Positions 1 through 10,626 of a stretch of 64,000 nt of DNA are shown in pieces (position 1 is the stretch's first letter; each line of letters opens with the position of its first letter). Source of the stretch: Chlorops oryzae (lineage: Eukaryota; Arthropoda; Insecta; Diptera; Chloropidae); assembly GCA_020466095.1 (NCBI GenBank), contig CM035806.1, forward strand, positions 126,660,393 through 126,724,392, written 5' to 3'. The translations under genes were made by a program, and so were the position numbers. Below the pieces are notes generated by a model that was not told the DNA's origin, did not search any database, and worked only from the letters and a program-made list of their open reading frames with translations.

Positions 1-1038
1 ATCGTCTTTTTTCATTCCAATAAATGTTGTAGCGTAAAATCCCAATTGGTCCCGACATTCGAACATTGGTCGAACCCACCACTTTCGGTGCGCTTTTTTG
101 CCTCAATGTATTTTCGATGGCCTAAAAATGCTGCCGTTGCATACAACAAAATTCGGTGCGAGCTTAATGCTCTCATTTTCCTACTTTTTTTTTAATCGCA
201 AGGTTTAAAATGTTATTGTCAATTTTTTTTGTCGTTTGTGAGTAACATATGATTGCAAACGGTAAGATTTCCCTCGCTATTGTACATTGGCTTACAACAC
301 GACAAATCGGATGCGACGAATCGTTTTGTCGTGTCGTTCTGTCGCACCTATTGTACCTCAAGCTTTAGACTGACTTGACACATTTTGATCATTCCAAGAG
401 GAAATTCGGTCAAGAGCTAAAATTATTGCATCATAAAACTTAATAAAAGAGTTTGTAGGACGGCGGTGTAGAAATGTAAGCGGCTGTGTGGTGTATTTTT
501 TCCTTAATTTGGGGGGAGTTTGAACCCCCAAAATCCCCCCCTGGCTGCGCGCCTGGCGTCAGCTATACGCAAATAAAAATAATTCGCAAATAGTTAACTC
601 ACTGTTTATACGGCAGTTCAAATACGCAAATAGCGCAACTTTTCAGTGCTGCCTGACTAAAAAATACAATTGCGTGGCAACATATGCATTTGTCGGAAGC
701 CTATGTTTTGCATGGGTTAGTTCTAACATATCGTAAAAAATAGGAAAATCGTCAAAAATAAGTGGCAGCACCTTGAGCTTTATTTTCAAATAGCTTCGTT
801 ATTCACGACTTATTTTCGCGACTTACTTATTTGCAAATAAGAATTGAACTCAGCGTTTATGTGGGGAAATTGGCTATATGCAATATTTTTATTTGCATAT
901 AAGCAGAGGTGCGCAAAGTGTTAGCTCCAAGTGTGAATGAGCGTAAAAGAGAGCATTTTTTCACACGCATAGAAACTGTGAGCGGGAGATGAAAAAGTAT
1001 AAAAGACGATCGAAGTTAAAGCAAAATTCCACTTGTAA
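1..1038. other. Intergenic, no gene seen
   Basis: No convincing coding or RNA gene is visible. Between about 550 and 900 the words GCAAATA and TATTTGC recur, and GCTATACGCAAATAAAAAT near 553 is roughly mirrored by ATTTTTATTTGCATATA near 885. This may be a decayed small inverted-repeat element, but I see no target duplication. Confidence 0.4.
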
Positions 1039-1046
1039 TCGAGAAG

Positions 1047-1803
1047 CATGTAGGACTGTAGGTCTAACTGTCGACGTCGAAAGGCCTCTGCCGCTAATAA
1101 GAAACTCCCCATTAGGCAGGGATAGGAAACTCAACTCTTTCGAGAAATTCACCAAAAAGCTACCAACAAAAACCTTAAGCAGGAATAGGAAATTCAACTC
1201 TTTCGAGAAATTCACCAGAAAGCTACCAACAACAATACGGGCAGACAAAAAGTGGCACTATGATGCCACTTGCAAGAAAATTATAAAAGAAACACGGCGT
1301 CGGCTCTGTTTTTTATATTGCTTGAAAAGTTCATAATTGAAGCTTTAATAAATATATTACGATATGCTTTTGCTTAATGTGCACGAATGTTTTCATTTTG
1401 TAATAAATTGACATACATTTTTGACTACGGCTACGAATTTGATTGTACATAGAATTTAGTATTTTCGCTGAAACAGTGTGATCAAAAAGTTAAGTGGACA
1501 GGGTAGAACTAACAAAACAATTTATTTTTCTCCTTGATATTGAGTTTCCTTGATTAGTTTTATGTTTTTCAAGCTTTTCATATCATTTTATGATTTTGGT
1601 AGATATTTTATATGTAATGAACTCGAAAATCTCCCAAAATTAAAAATAAAAGTGGCAATGCATTTCACCAGAGCAGAGCTAAAGATTTCGCTGCCATAGC
1701 GTGCTTCTCTTTTCCTCATGCTATATGCATATGTTGAAGCAGCGTAGCTCTAACACATTGCAGGGATTAGGAAGAAGAAGAGTTAGACCTATAGTCCTAT
1801 ATG
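1047..1803 (+). mobile_element. hAT-like MITE, copy 1
   Basis: A 757-bp element. It begins CATGTAGGACTGTAGGTC and ends with a near-inverse, GACCTATAGTCCTATATG. A perfect 8-bp direct repeat TCGAGAAG flanks it (1039-1046 and 1804-1811), which is the duplication length of the hAT superfamily. Inside are two diverged copies of a roughly 60-bp unit around 1120-1235. A 115-codon open frame overlaps the left end but starts in flanking DNA, so I do not call it a gene. Superfamily assignment rests on the duplication length only. Confidence 0.8.
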
Positions 1804-1987
1804 TCGAGAAGCGAAGCGAACAACCGAAGCGAGTCAAAAAACGAAGTCACGTCAATCTTTCAAATCAGTGCTATGATGAACTTCGCAGAGGGAAGACATG
1901 TGTCGCTCTGTTTTAATTTTTTAATCCTTTTTTCGTAAAATTTTTAGATTTGACTCAGTTAGAGTGCGTTGAGAGTTTAGTATGCTA

Positions 1988-2743
1988 CATATAGGACTAT
2001 AGGTCTAACTCTTCTTCTTCCTAATCCCTGCAATGTGTTAGAGCTACGCTGCTTCAACATATGCATATAGCATGAGGAAAAGAGAAGCACGCTATGGCAG
2101 CGAAATCTTTAGCTCTGCTCTGGTGAAATGCATTGCCACTTTTATTTTTAATTTTGGGAGATTTTCGAGTTCATTACATATAAAATATCTACCAAACTCA
2201 TAAAATGCCATGAAAAGCTTGAAAAACATAAAAATAATCACGGAAACTCAATACTAAGGAGAAATAGAAATGGTTTTTTTTGTCCTACCCTGTCCACATA
2301 ACTTTTTGATCAAGCTTTTTCAGCAAAAATACAAAATTCTATATCCAATCAAATTCGTAGCTGTAGTCAAAAATGTATGTAAATTTAATACAAAATGAAA
2401 ACATTCGTGCACATTAAGCAAAAGTATATCGTAATATATTTATTAAAGCTTCAATTATAACTTTTAAAGCTATATAAAAACCCGAGCCGACGCCGTGATT
2501 CTTTGATAATTTTCTTGCAAGTGGCATCATTGTGCCACTTTGTGTCCACCCGTATTGTTGTTGGTAGCTTTCTGGTGAATTTCTCGAATTTGTTGAATTT
2601 CCTATTCTTGCCTAAGGTTTTTGTTGGTAGCTTTTTGGTGAATATCCCCAATTTGTTGAATTTCCTATGCCTGCCTAATGGTGTATATCCCCATCGCGGC
2701 AGAGGCTTTTCGACGTCGACAGTTAGACCTACAGTCCTACATG
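1988..2743 (-). mobile_element. hAT-like MITE, copy 2 (inverted)
   Basis: A 756-bp element closely matching the reverse complement of 1047-1803. It has its own perfect 8-bp target duplication GTATGCTA (1980-1987 and 2744-2751), different from copy 1. The two copies are therefore separate insertions about 180 bp apart, not the arms of one fold-back element. Together they form a palindrome of about 1.7 kb. Confidence 0.8.
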
Positions 2744-2890
2744 GTATGCTATAGACTTTCGGCGAGGTAGGACCTATGTCGCTCGATTTTTTCTTACTCT
2801 CTAGCATTTTTAATTTTATGTGTTTGTTGTATCACTACAGATACATGCAATCTAATTGCGCCTGTAGTGGTGGGCAGCTCTGCATATAAG

Positions 2891-3986
2891 CATAGAATAA
2901 GTAATAATATAGAAGGAGCGTCTCATACAAAGCGAAAATTGTATGGCGGGTTCCTCGCGTGGAGCCCGCTCTCATTGTTTCTACTATTAATGCCCACATC
3001 AGAACCCGCTCATATTTGCATGGAATGAGCGAAAATAATCTATATTTTGACTTTAAAGTCCTATAACTTTTGATAAACTGCTCCGATTTTCATAAAATAA
3101 AAACTATAAGAAAATTTGAATAATTTGGAAAATCTTATACGCTTACTCTATATAGCTATCTACAAAAGGAAAAAAGTTCGTAACTGACAGAAAATTTCAA
3201 GTCTTCATAAACCTATAATTTCAATTAATTCTCTTCACATTCATAGCTGTAAGCAGAGTATGTGTGTACTCGGTGACACCCCAGCCGGAAATGTCACGGC
3301 GAAACAATCAATGATATCAGCAGGACATAGAGCCGCGACTCCTCCTGATTACACACCAACTTTCTAATGAAATTAACACACAAGCGGCATTGGCAGTCAT
3401 AAGAGCATATATCACGAGTTGGTCATCGAAAGTGGAGTAGATCTATTCCGTCGTATCGATACCTCTATCGATGACAATGCCATTGGATTTGCGATGGCAA
3501 TGCCATTGCAATTGAGAAGTACTCAAATTTTCCCCTTCATATCCTTGGTGGAAAAAATAATGAATTGGTCATTTATGAGAAAAATTCTGGCTGGGTGCTT
3601 ACAGTTATGAACGTGAAGAGAATTAATAGAAATTGTAGGTTTATGAAGACTTGAATTTTTCTGTCAGTTACGAACTTTTTTCCTTTTGCAGATAGCTATA
3701 TAGAGTAAGCGTATAAGATTTTCCAAATTATTCAAATTTTCTTATAGTTTTTATTTTATGAAAATCGGAGCAGTGTATCAAAAGTTATAGGACTTTAAAG
3801 TCAAAATATAGATAATTTTCGTTCATACCATGCAAATATGTTATGAGCGGGTTCTGCTGTGAGCATCAATAGGATTAAGAATGAAAGAGAATTTCGTTTC
3901 TTCCACCTCTGCCTTACCGCCCGCGCCTATTATGCGCAACGAAGCAATCGTTCAGACGCTCCTTCTATATTATTACTTATTCTATG
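2891..3986. mobile_element. Fold-back element with long inverted arms
   Basis: The left arm (about 2891-3255) is matched in inverse by the right arm (about 3600-3986); the ends are CATAGAATAAGTAATAATAT and its inverse. A 7-bp direct repeat ATATAAG flanks it (2884-2890 and 3987-3993). The spacer between the arms is almost filled by a second inserted element. No coding frame is convincing. The superfamily is unassigned. Confidence 0.7.
3279..3595. mobile_element. CCCAGC-family MITE nested in fold-back spacer
   Basis: It starts CCCCAGCCGGAAATGTCAC and ends ATTCTGGCTGGG, giving a short terminal inverted repeat. Its interior closely resembles 30267-30717, including the shared stretch AGCCGCGACTCCTCCTG, so this is a repeat family. 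It sits between the arms of 2891-3986. I see no clear target duplication. Confidence 0.65.
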
Positions 3987-3993
3987 ATATAAG

Positions 3994-4909
3994 GCATACG
4001 CATAAACGTACTACATATACATATTTCATAACACCATTTGAAACAGATATTGATTTCAATTCTGATTCAATTCTGTGTCGGTTTCCATAACAGCCCCGAT
4101 TGATACAACACATAAAGCAGCAAATACTTAACCCTTTCATGACCAACCTATTTGCAAATTATTTCCACACATTTGCGACTTTTTGAGGTTGTTTTTCGGA
4201 ATTCATTTTCTCCATTGCTACCAAAAGGGGGCAAAGCCGTCTTTCTCAAGTCGCAAAAGTAACCGGACGATAAATATTTGATCTATTTGATTGATCTATT
4301 TGGCAAGTATGGTGTAATTATCGTTAAAAATGGACCACATGCAAAGCACGTTTATTTGTTTTAATTACGTTTCTTTCAGAGAATGCCTTAAAACAAACCA
4401 GCTAATTGTGACAATTCACAAAAGACGATTTAAAAAAAATTAGGAAGTTTAGCGGTGATGTAAACAGAATTTTTTGGAATGGCGACAATTTGTACACTCA
4501 ATTTTGATCTATGGCGAACTTTCAGAAATTGTGATGAATGCTAATTCTCTATTCTCTTATGACATTTGCGCAATTTTTTCGTTGTTGTTGTTGTTGTTGT
4601 TGTTGCTTTTGGATTGATCGATAAACTACTCCAGAGACAATAACGGTTGAAGCTGGGACTTTAAAGTATTGCCGGTAATTGGGATGGAAAATATCTTTGA
4701 AAATGTTTCTTTTGCCATGAAGGGGAAGGAGGATTTTAAAGGCCCATCCCGTTCACCAGCGTTCAAAAAAAAAAATCCTCTGGTCAAGGATAATGTGCGC
4801 CTGGGTAGGAATTCTAAAAACTGATATGACCTCATTTGAAATCAGAGAGTGTTCTCCCTATATTGACCACAACAGATTTTGACGCAGTAGGCATTTTAAT
4901 ATCGAAACG
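3994..4909. other. Intergenic with (GTT)n microsatellite
   Basis: No gene is seen. A run of about eight GTT units lies near 4581-4604. The remainder is AT-rich unique-looking sequence. Confidence 0.5.
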
Positions 4910-4917
4910 ATCATGTT

Positions 4918-5490
4918 CAGTGCCGGCCACCGCTACATTTACTAATTGCGTTTGTATGCGTGCACATTACATAGCGAGAAACAGTTGTGGATGTTTTCAT
5001 ACAAAATTGAATAAACTTTTCTTAGAGCCGAAAAATGTTGTTCTTTAGACCTGGGTATGTCCCTGGATCGATATGTCGCAAAAACTCGACGCCTCGTGCA
5101 TTAGTTAGGGATGGGTCATTTTGGAGCTTTTTCAGCTCATCTTGAGCTCTTTTATTTTGAAAATTTACAGTGCAGAGCAGAGAGATTATTGTACAAATCA
5201 ATGATGTGCTGAATTTATATATATTATATAATAAATTAACTGAATGTTAAGAACAACGATGAAAAAAAAACTTGAAGTATAAAAATTCATTTTCTTCGAA
5301 GTGTATCAACGCTGAAAAAATTTACGTTCTCATCTAGCTTCATCCGACGCAGCTCCGTCTCGCTTGACGTTTTCCACTCAACTGAACGAATTTTTGGCTC
5401 TCAGCTTTGCTTCTCATTTGAGAGCAATTTTGTGCACATACGAGTGCTTACGCTCTTTTTGCTTCTAGCTTGCTTCCGTGGCCGGCACTG
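4918..5490. mobile_element. hAT-like MITE
   Basis: The terminal inverted repeat is CAGTGCCGGCCACCG at the left and CGTGGCCGGCACTG at the right. A perfect 8-bp direct repeat ATCATGTT flanks it (4910-4917, 5491-5498). The CAG start and 8-bp duplication fit hAT. The interior is AT-rich with recurrent GAGCT words and no coding frame. Confidence 0.82.
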
Positions 5491-5498
5491 ATCATGTT

Positions 5499-6138
5499 CA
5501 TTCGTTAAAGTATTTCTATTAACAGGACATTAATTTTCATTCTTCGAATTAAACGAAAATCTTGGTCTTAATTTTAGTATCCGGCTGTATATCGGATACC
5601 ATCTATACCTCACATTAAACATTTGCTATATTGTATTTGTACTTTGAATGCAGATTTGAAAATGGAGCGATTGGAGGAAACCGGATGCACTTCCGCTAAC
5701 ATTTTGTGCAACCGCTCGAAACAATCATTACTAAAAAGTGTGATGTGTCAAAAAATAACGTTCAATATGGATTTAAAACCGAAAAATATAAAACAAAAAT
5801 ATTTAATATCCGGCAGCCGGATATCCGGTTATCCGATCTGGCAACCATTCGGATATCCTGTATCCGGAATTCGGCCGGATACACTATCCGTTGCAACACT
5901 AGTCCATATAACTAGCCCACCAACAAAGTCGAACATTATCCAATCACTCCTCATAATTATCTATGTATACCTTTACAATCTCCTTTTCGATTTTGCAGTC
6001 AAGGAGTTCAACGGTATTTTTTCTTACTATTCAAATATCTTTGAGAAATTACCAAATTCACTTTAGAGTGTTCCAATTAAAAACAACCCCCGCCCCCTCC
6101 ACGTACATAGTTGGGTTATAACTTTAGTTATGTAGGCA
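5499..6138. repeat. Intergenic with ATCCGG-rich repeat fragment
   Basis: About 5800-5905 is packed with ATCCGG/CCGGAT words, like the ends of the hAT-like element at 15037-15769, and is probably a decayed piece of that family. An open frame of 147 codons across it (5623-6066) has no recognisable features and is not called as a gene. Confidence 0.5.
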
Positions 6139-6597
6139 CAGTACACTCGGGATAACATCAACCCCCTATTCCGTCAACACCCCAAAACGTCAACACCATT
6201 TTCATTTACGTTGACTATTCTAAAACGTCAACAAAACCTAAGCGCTCTAAAAGGTAAACTCTGTGTAATAGAAAATTCTCAGAATTTCGGGAACCTCCTT
6301 TTGTGCGATCAATGTAGTTTTTGCTCTCTTTGTTCAGTTGTGTTTCGAAATTTTTGATGTTGCGCGTATAAAATGAGCTCTAAAAAACTTATATAAAATA
6401 TTTTTTCAATTTTTACAAATACATTAATATTTGTTTGCATCAGATTATTGGTTTGTTTTAGTTTGTACTAAAAAATAGTGTAAAACTATTGTCCCGACTA
6501 TGTTTTCATCTAAAATGAGGACAATCAGAAACGTCAACAATCTGGTAAACGTCAACACTCGCGGTTTTAATTAGTTGACGTTATCCCGAGTGTACTG
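6139..6597. mobile_element. TIR mini-element with AACGTCAAC motifs
   Basis: The ends are CAGTACACTCGGGATAAC and GTTATCCCGAGTGTACTG, a near-perfect inverted repeat of about 23 bp. The motif ACGTCAAC recurs in both subterminal parts (about 6175-6235 and 6528-6560). The right flank is TA but the left is CA, so a TA target duplication is only partly preserved. A Tc1/mariner or pogo relationship is plausible. Confidence 0.68.
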
Positions 6598-6747
6598 TAT
6601 ATCCAGATCCTTCATAAGTTTCCTCTAGACAGTATTTCTATTATACCACAGAGGTTAAATATAGTTGGTTACACGGGCGTTTTTATCTTTTTGGTATGTA
6701 AAAAAATTATCTCTTAGGTACACATGTACAGACTTGAATACTCAAAC

Positions 6748-7209
6748 TACCCTGTAGGAATTTGAACTAGTGTCGTACTAGTACTTTACTAGTGCAAAAG
6801 CCACCAGTACTAGTTCTTTTCTATACCCCTGTCCATATAAAATTCTGTCGAAAATCAGTATAACATCTGTACAGGAAAGCACTAGTACATTATGCACCAG
6901 AATTATTCTAGTACTTTTCGATCCAATTGGGTAAATTTGCACCAGTTAAATACTAGTGATGTTTACGGGAAAAAGTTTACGGAATCGTGGAATTTTTTTT
7001 TCAGTACAAAATGGAAATAAATATTTATAATAAAATAAAACCATTCGGTTGTGTATTATCAATTTATAACGCCTCAATGAATGAATGCAATTATTCCACT
7101 GATCACTAGTATAGTTATGGTGCAAACTTACCCAAACATTGCACTAGTTCTTTTAGACTGGTAAACTAGTTCTTTTAGGCAAATTGCTTAACAGCTTTCT
7201 ACAGGGTAA
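6748..7209. mobile_element. ACTAGT-rich TIR element
   Basis: It starts CTACCCTGTAGGAA and ends in the inverse TTCTACAGGGTA. The interior holds many ACTAGT/CTAGTAC words. The ends resemble the larger element at 55614-57715, which also carries ACTAGT motifs near its ends. No coding content is seen. Confidence 0.55.
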
Positions 7210-7851
7210 TGACAAGTGCGGTTCAACATAAAAAAATAGGTAAATAAAGAATAAATAAAAAAACATTCCACCGAAATTCGAGGCAACGGGTTGCAATTTA
7301 GAACCTGCAAAGGGATTTGTCATTCTATATTGACAGTGCCTCATTAAAACCATCAGTCAGTACCTTCACCTATTAGTCTTTGCTCCACAATCTTTAAGCA
7401 TATTTCTTCATTTGTTTATTAATTTTTTATTTTTTATTTGCATTTGAGGAAACAGGTTTCAATTCCAAGTCGACTACAAAGTTCGCATCTGTGTTTTTCA
7501 AGGTTGATTTTACGGCTCGAGTCGAGTTTTTCTTTTTGAAAAAAAAAAAAAAAAAAAAAAAAAATTTTCTAGTTAACTCACTGAATCGTAATAGTTTTGT
7601 GATGTGTGCGATGAATATTTACTGTCTTCGCTTTTAACAAGAATCGGTTGGTTTTTGTCTCCCCCTTTATTCGTTTCATTTTATTTTTGTCATTCGCATT
7701 GATAGCGGCTTCGGTTGAAGACTTGACAGAATTTAAATCTTTGTGCTAAGATTCATTGAAGCTCAGCGAAGAGCTTTAAATGGAATTCATAAAAGCAGAT
7801 CGAATGCCTGTTTGTGCGTGCGTGCGTGCGTGTGTGTGTGTGTGTAGACCA
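7210..7851. repeat. Intergenic with poly-A and (GT)n tracts
   Basis: No gene is seen. There is an uninterrupted A tract near 7539-7564 and a GTGC/GT microsatellite near 7813-7846, directly next to the following MITE. Confidence 0.5.
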
Positions 7852-8422
7852 CCCAGCGGGAAATTATCTCCTGCATGACAAAGTCACCAATGATGTCATC
7901 GATGACATACAGGTGACATTGTCATGCATGACATCTTGGAGGACATGTCATCGTGGAGGGATGCTGTTCATGTGCTTGACTCTCATTGGCTACTGAAATT
8001 TTTGGTTTTTGCGTCAGTTCAGCATTAGCATGAAGTGGCGTAGATGATGAGTGCTCGACTCAGAATGCGAAGATCGCGGGTTCGATCCCTGGCTGAGTCG
8101 AACAGAAGCTGTTAAAAATAGATTTTCAAAAACTTTCGAAAATATTCAAAGAGAGGGCAAAGAAGAGAGTTATCAAACTGGTTTCTATAAATTGACATTT
8201 AGAGAGAAAAGAGCAATGTGCTGCTCTCAAATGCTTTTTTTCCATCGCATCCCCTAGCATGACCAGTGACATTTTCTTATGTTCTGGTGATAATGCCACC
8301 GCTGAAGTCCCTGTCAGCTCCTGTGTAAATTTCATACAAAGTGTCACCGGAAATAGCATGCATTCCGGCTCCGAAGTTACTAAGACATCATCGGGGATGT
8401 CCGCGGGACATTTCCCGCTGGG
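7852..8422 (+). mobile_element. CCCAGC-family MITE with tRNA-like insert
   Basis: The ends are CCCAGCGGGAAAT and ATTTCCCGCTGGG. The left part is full of the palindromic words TGTCATCGATGACA and ATGACA. At 8036-8089 there is a tRNA-like Pol III promoter. A second, truncated copy in inverse orientation lies at 13190-13486 and includes the tRNA-like part, so that part belongs to the family. Open frames on both strands here are repeat sequence. Confidence 0.7.
8036..8089 (+). promoter_or_regulatory. tRNA-like Pol III A and B boxes
   Basis: A box TGGCGTAGATG (8036-8046) fits TRGYNNARNNG. B box GGTTCGATCCC (8079-8089) fits GGTTCNANNCC. They are about 33 bp apart, as in tRNA genes. I could not fold a full cloverleaf, so this is tRNA-derived or SINE-like rather than a working tRNA. 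Both boxes are conserved in the copy at 13190-13486. Confidence 0.6.
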
Positions 8423-8957
8423 CAGGGTTGTTGCGAACACTAGTCTAAAACATCCGAAAATGTACCCTGCATTATATGGGACCGGTCCTGGGTCGGTCTT
8501 AAAGAGTTGAGGAACGGTCGCCATTCCATACATTCAACTCGCCTCTTTTCGCATAGGGCAGTCATTGAAAAATAACTGGTCCCTTTTTAAAGCGTGTGGG
8601 GTTTGCATGAACTCTCCCAACCAAGCTCGTTTTGGGACTAGACGCGGGTGAGTTCGATAGAGGTTAACCCTAGACCGGTCTCGCTTCACATAGAATTGGT
8701 GTCAGTGCTATATGGATTTCGCATCCACATTTATCGATGCGTATACTCATCCGGATGCAGATGTTTCAGAGAGTTCGCGGGAAAAAATAGTTAATGTTGG
8801 CAATTGTCATGCGCTTGTAGCATATCCAGCTATATATTTTCCAAGTAGAGCGAAAGAATCTATGTAAATACATATATCATGCGAAATGCGAAATAAAAGA
8901 GGCAAACCTCAAGAGCGGCAAAATTTTATGCGTGCATTTTTTTTATTTCAATTATTA
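8423..8957. other. Intergenic, nothing recognised
   Basis: No coding, RNA or mobile feature that I can support. The sequence is less AT-rich than its surroundings up to about 8760. Confidence 0.4.
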
Positions 8958-8959
8958 TA

Positions 8960-9097
8960 CAGCTTACTCTCTCTTTGCGGACACTCCTCTTAAGCGGAGA
9001 GTTTTTGGTAGTGCTTTAGTATTCTTGCTTCTTGCGAACGCCTCTGTTAAACGGACATATTTTTGTATCCCGTAGGTGTCCGCTTAAAAGTAAACTG
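8960..9097. mobile_element. pogo-like MITE, copy 1
   Basis: A 138-bp element starting CAGCTTACTCTCTC and ending AAAAGTAAACTG, flanked by TA on both sides (8958-8959, 9098-9099). Internal words GCGGACACTCCTCTTAAGCG and GTCCGCTTAAAAG are shared with 9521-9679 and 27222-27328. The TA duplication and CAGT ends fit pogo/Tc1 mini-elements. Confidence 0.75.
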
Positions 9098-9099
9098 TA

Positions 9100-9518
9100 T
9101 ACATATGTATAACTCATAATACAGGATGGGCCATCTAGTGTTTTCAATTTGAACGACCGATTACTTTGATATATGCAAAAGTTTTTCTTTTTATAAACTG
9201 GCCGATTCAAATTTTAAATTTTAAAAGGCATACCCTGTGCATATATGTACATATTTATAAACGCCCAAATCGAATAATTCAACTTTGTTTTTTTTTATTT
9301 TTGATAATAGCGGAATTTCCTAGAAGTAATCATAATATCAGCAACCCGTGTTCGAATCATCGGATATGAGTTTTCAATATCCGCAAATGTCAAAAGAAAG
9401 AAAAAACCGGCTCCGCAACATCCCTGGTGTAGTCACATCACAAAGGTACACAAAGACAATGTCTGCGAATTGCTTCATTAAAATTATAGACGATCAAAAT
9501 AAAAATCTAAGATAGAAC
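9100..9518. other. Intergenic, nothing recognised
   Basis: AT-rich sequence with no supported feature. Confidence 0.4.
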
Positions 9519-9520
9519 TA

Positions 9521-9679
9521 CAGTATACTCTTTCCTTGCGGACACTCCTCTTAAACGGACACTTTTTGGAAATGTTCTAGTGTTCCTGCTTCTCAAATAG
9601 TTTCCTCTTAAGCGGACACTTCTGTTAAGCGGACACATTTTTCGGTTCCGTAGGTGTCGTCTAAAGAGAGAGTACACTG
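9521..9679. mobile_element. pogo-like MITE, copy 2
   Basis: It starts CAGTATACTCTTTCCTTGCG and ends GAGAGAGTACACTG. The left flank is TA; the right is TT, a likely decayed duplication. Same family as 8960-9097. Confidence 0.7.
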
Positions 9680-9681
9680 TT

Positions 9682-10626
9682 ATCCATTTTTTCATTTTTT
9701 ATTTTTTTTTTTATAAGACTACGAAATCAATAAATTTCTCATTAAGCCATTGGAGGAATTTCAAATATTGTTTGAGATTGGTTCTCCTCCAGTCTAATCA
9801 ATATGTGGGAACTGACCGACCAAGCCCATTTTCTCCCTACCGCTTCCTTCTAAGCATTCCATTTGTTTTGTGTGTACTGAAATTTCTTGATTACAATTTC
9901 GTTTTCTACACATTTTTGGGAAGAGATCTTACTTACTCACGAATCCCTCGGACAGGCTTGGTCGTTTACAAATAAACAAAAAATAAATTTTATTAAACGC
10001 TTTCATCGCCTTTTTTATGATCATTGCGTTCTGTGAGTCCGCAGAATAGCACAGACACACAGATGTTCGGTATAGGTACATATCCGCACATGTGCAATGA
10101 AGCAAGCCTAATTGGCGTTGCCATATGATACAATCATGAAGGGAAACCACCTTCCAAGTAAGAAAAAACGAGCCATGAAATAGAAAGACGGGGAAAAAGG
10201 ACGGGGCAAGGAATGGAAACGAAACGAACCCAAAGAATCCGATGGTAGATAGGCAAGAAGAAAGACAATGAGTGAAATCCTGAGATTTGGCACAATTCAT
10301 AGGTTAGTCCGCGTTGAAAAGCGGAAAGTGAACACGCACACTTTCGCTTCAAATAGACGAAAGATAAAGTGCGCTTGGCGAATAGAACGGCAAAGTCCAA
10401 TCGAAGCAGTTGCGGCTAGTTGGGGCGTAGAGTACGGAAAAGAGGCCAGAAGAGCGAAAAAGAGAGTGATTAACCAACGTACAACATACACCATACATAC
10501 TTCCAAACTGAAAGATAAGAAAATTTTGATAAACTTTTTAAAGAGACAAGAAATCTTACGTCTGTCTGGCACATTCGCAGCTACTTAGCAGTGTCGGCTT
10601 TTTTCCCCCTTTATTTTTGCCGATAA
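9682..10626. other. Intergenic, no gene supported
   Basis: Open frames overlap on both strands here (for example 10268-10588 on +, 9929-10300 on -). They lack recognisable domains and show no splice context, so I do not call them. A poly-T run lies near 9698-9710. Confidence 0.4.

Noticed and set aside
989..1336. 115-codon frame, with a similar 118-codon frame on the other strand at 2451-2807
   Set aside because: Both lie mostly in the two inverted MITE copies and their shared tandem units, and both run past the element border into unrelated flank.
8036..8100. Functional tRNA gene
   Set aside because: A and B boxes fit, but I could not form acceptor and anticodon stems, and the same block recurs inside a MITE copy.
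8126..8533. 135-codon minus-strand frame
   Set aside because: It overlaps the 7852-8422 MITE and its flank and has no recognisable domain.
10268..10588. 106-codon frame as a host gene
   Set aside because: No recognised domain, overlapped by minus-strand frames of similar length, and no splice or promoter context.
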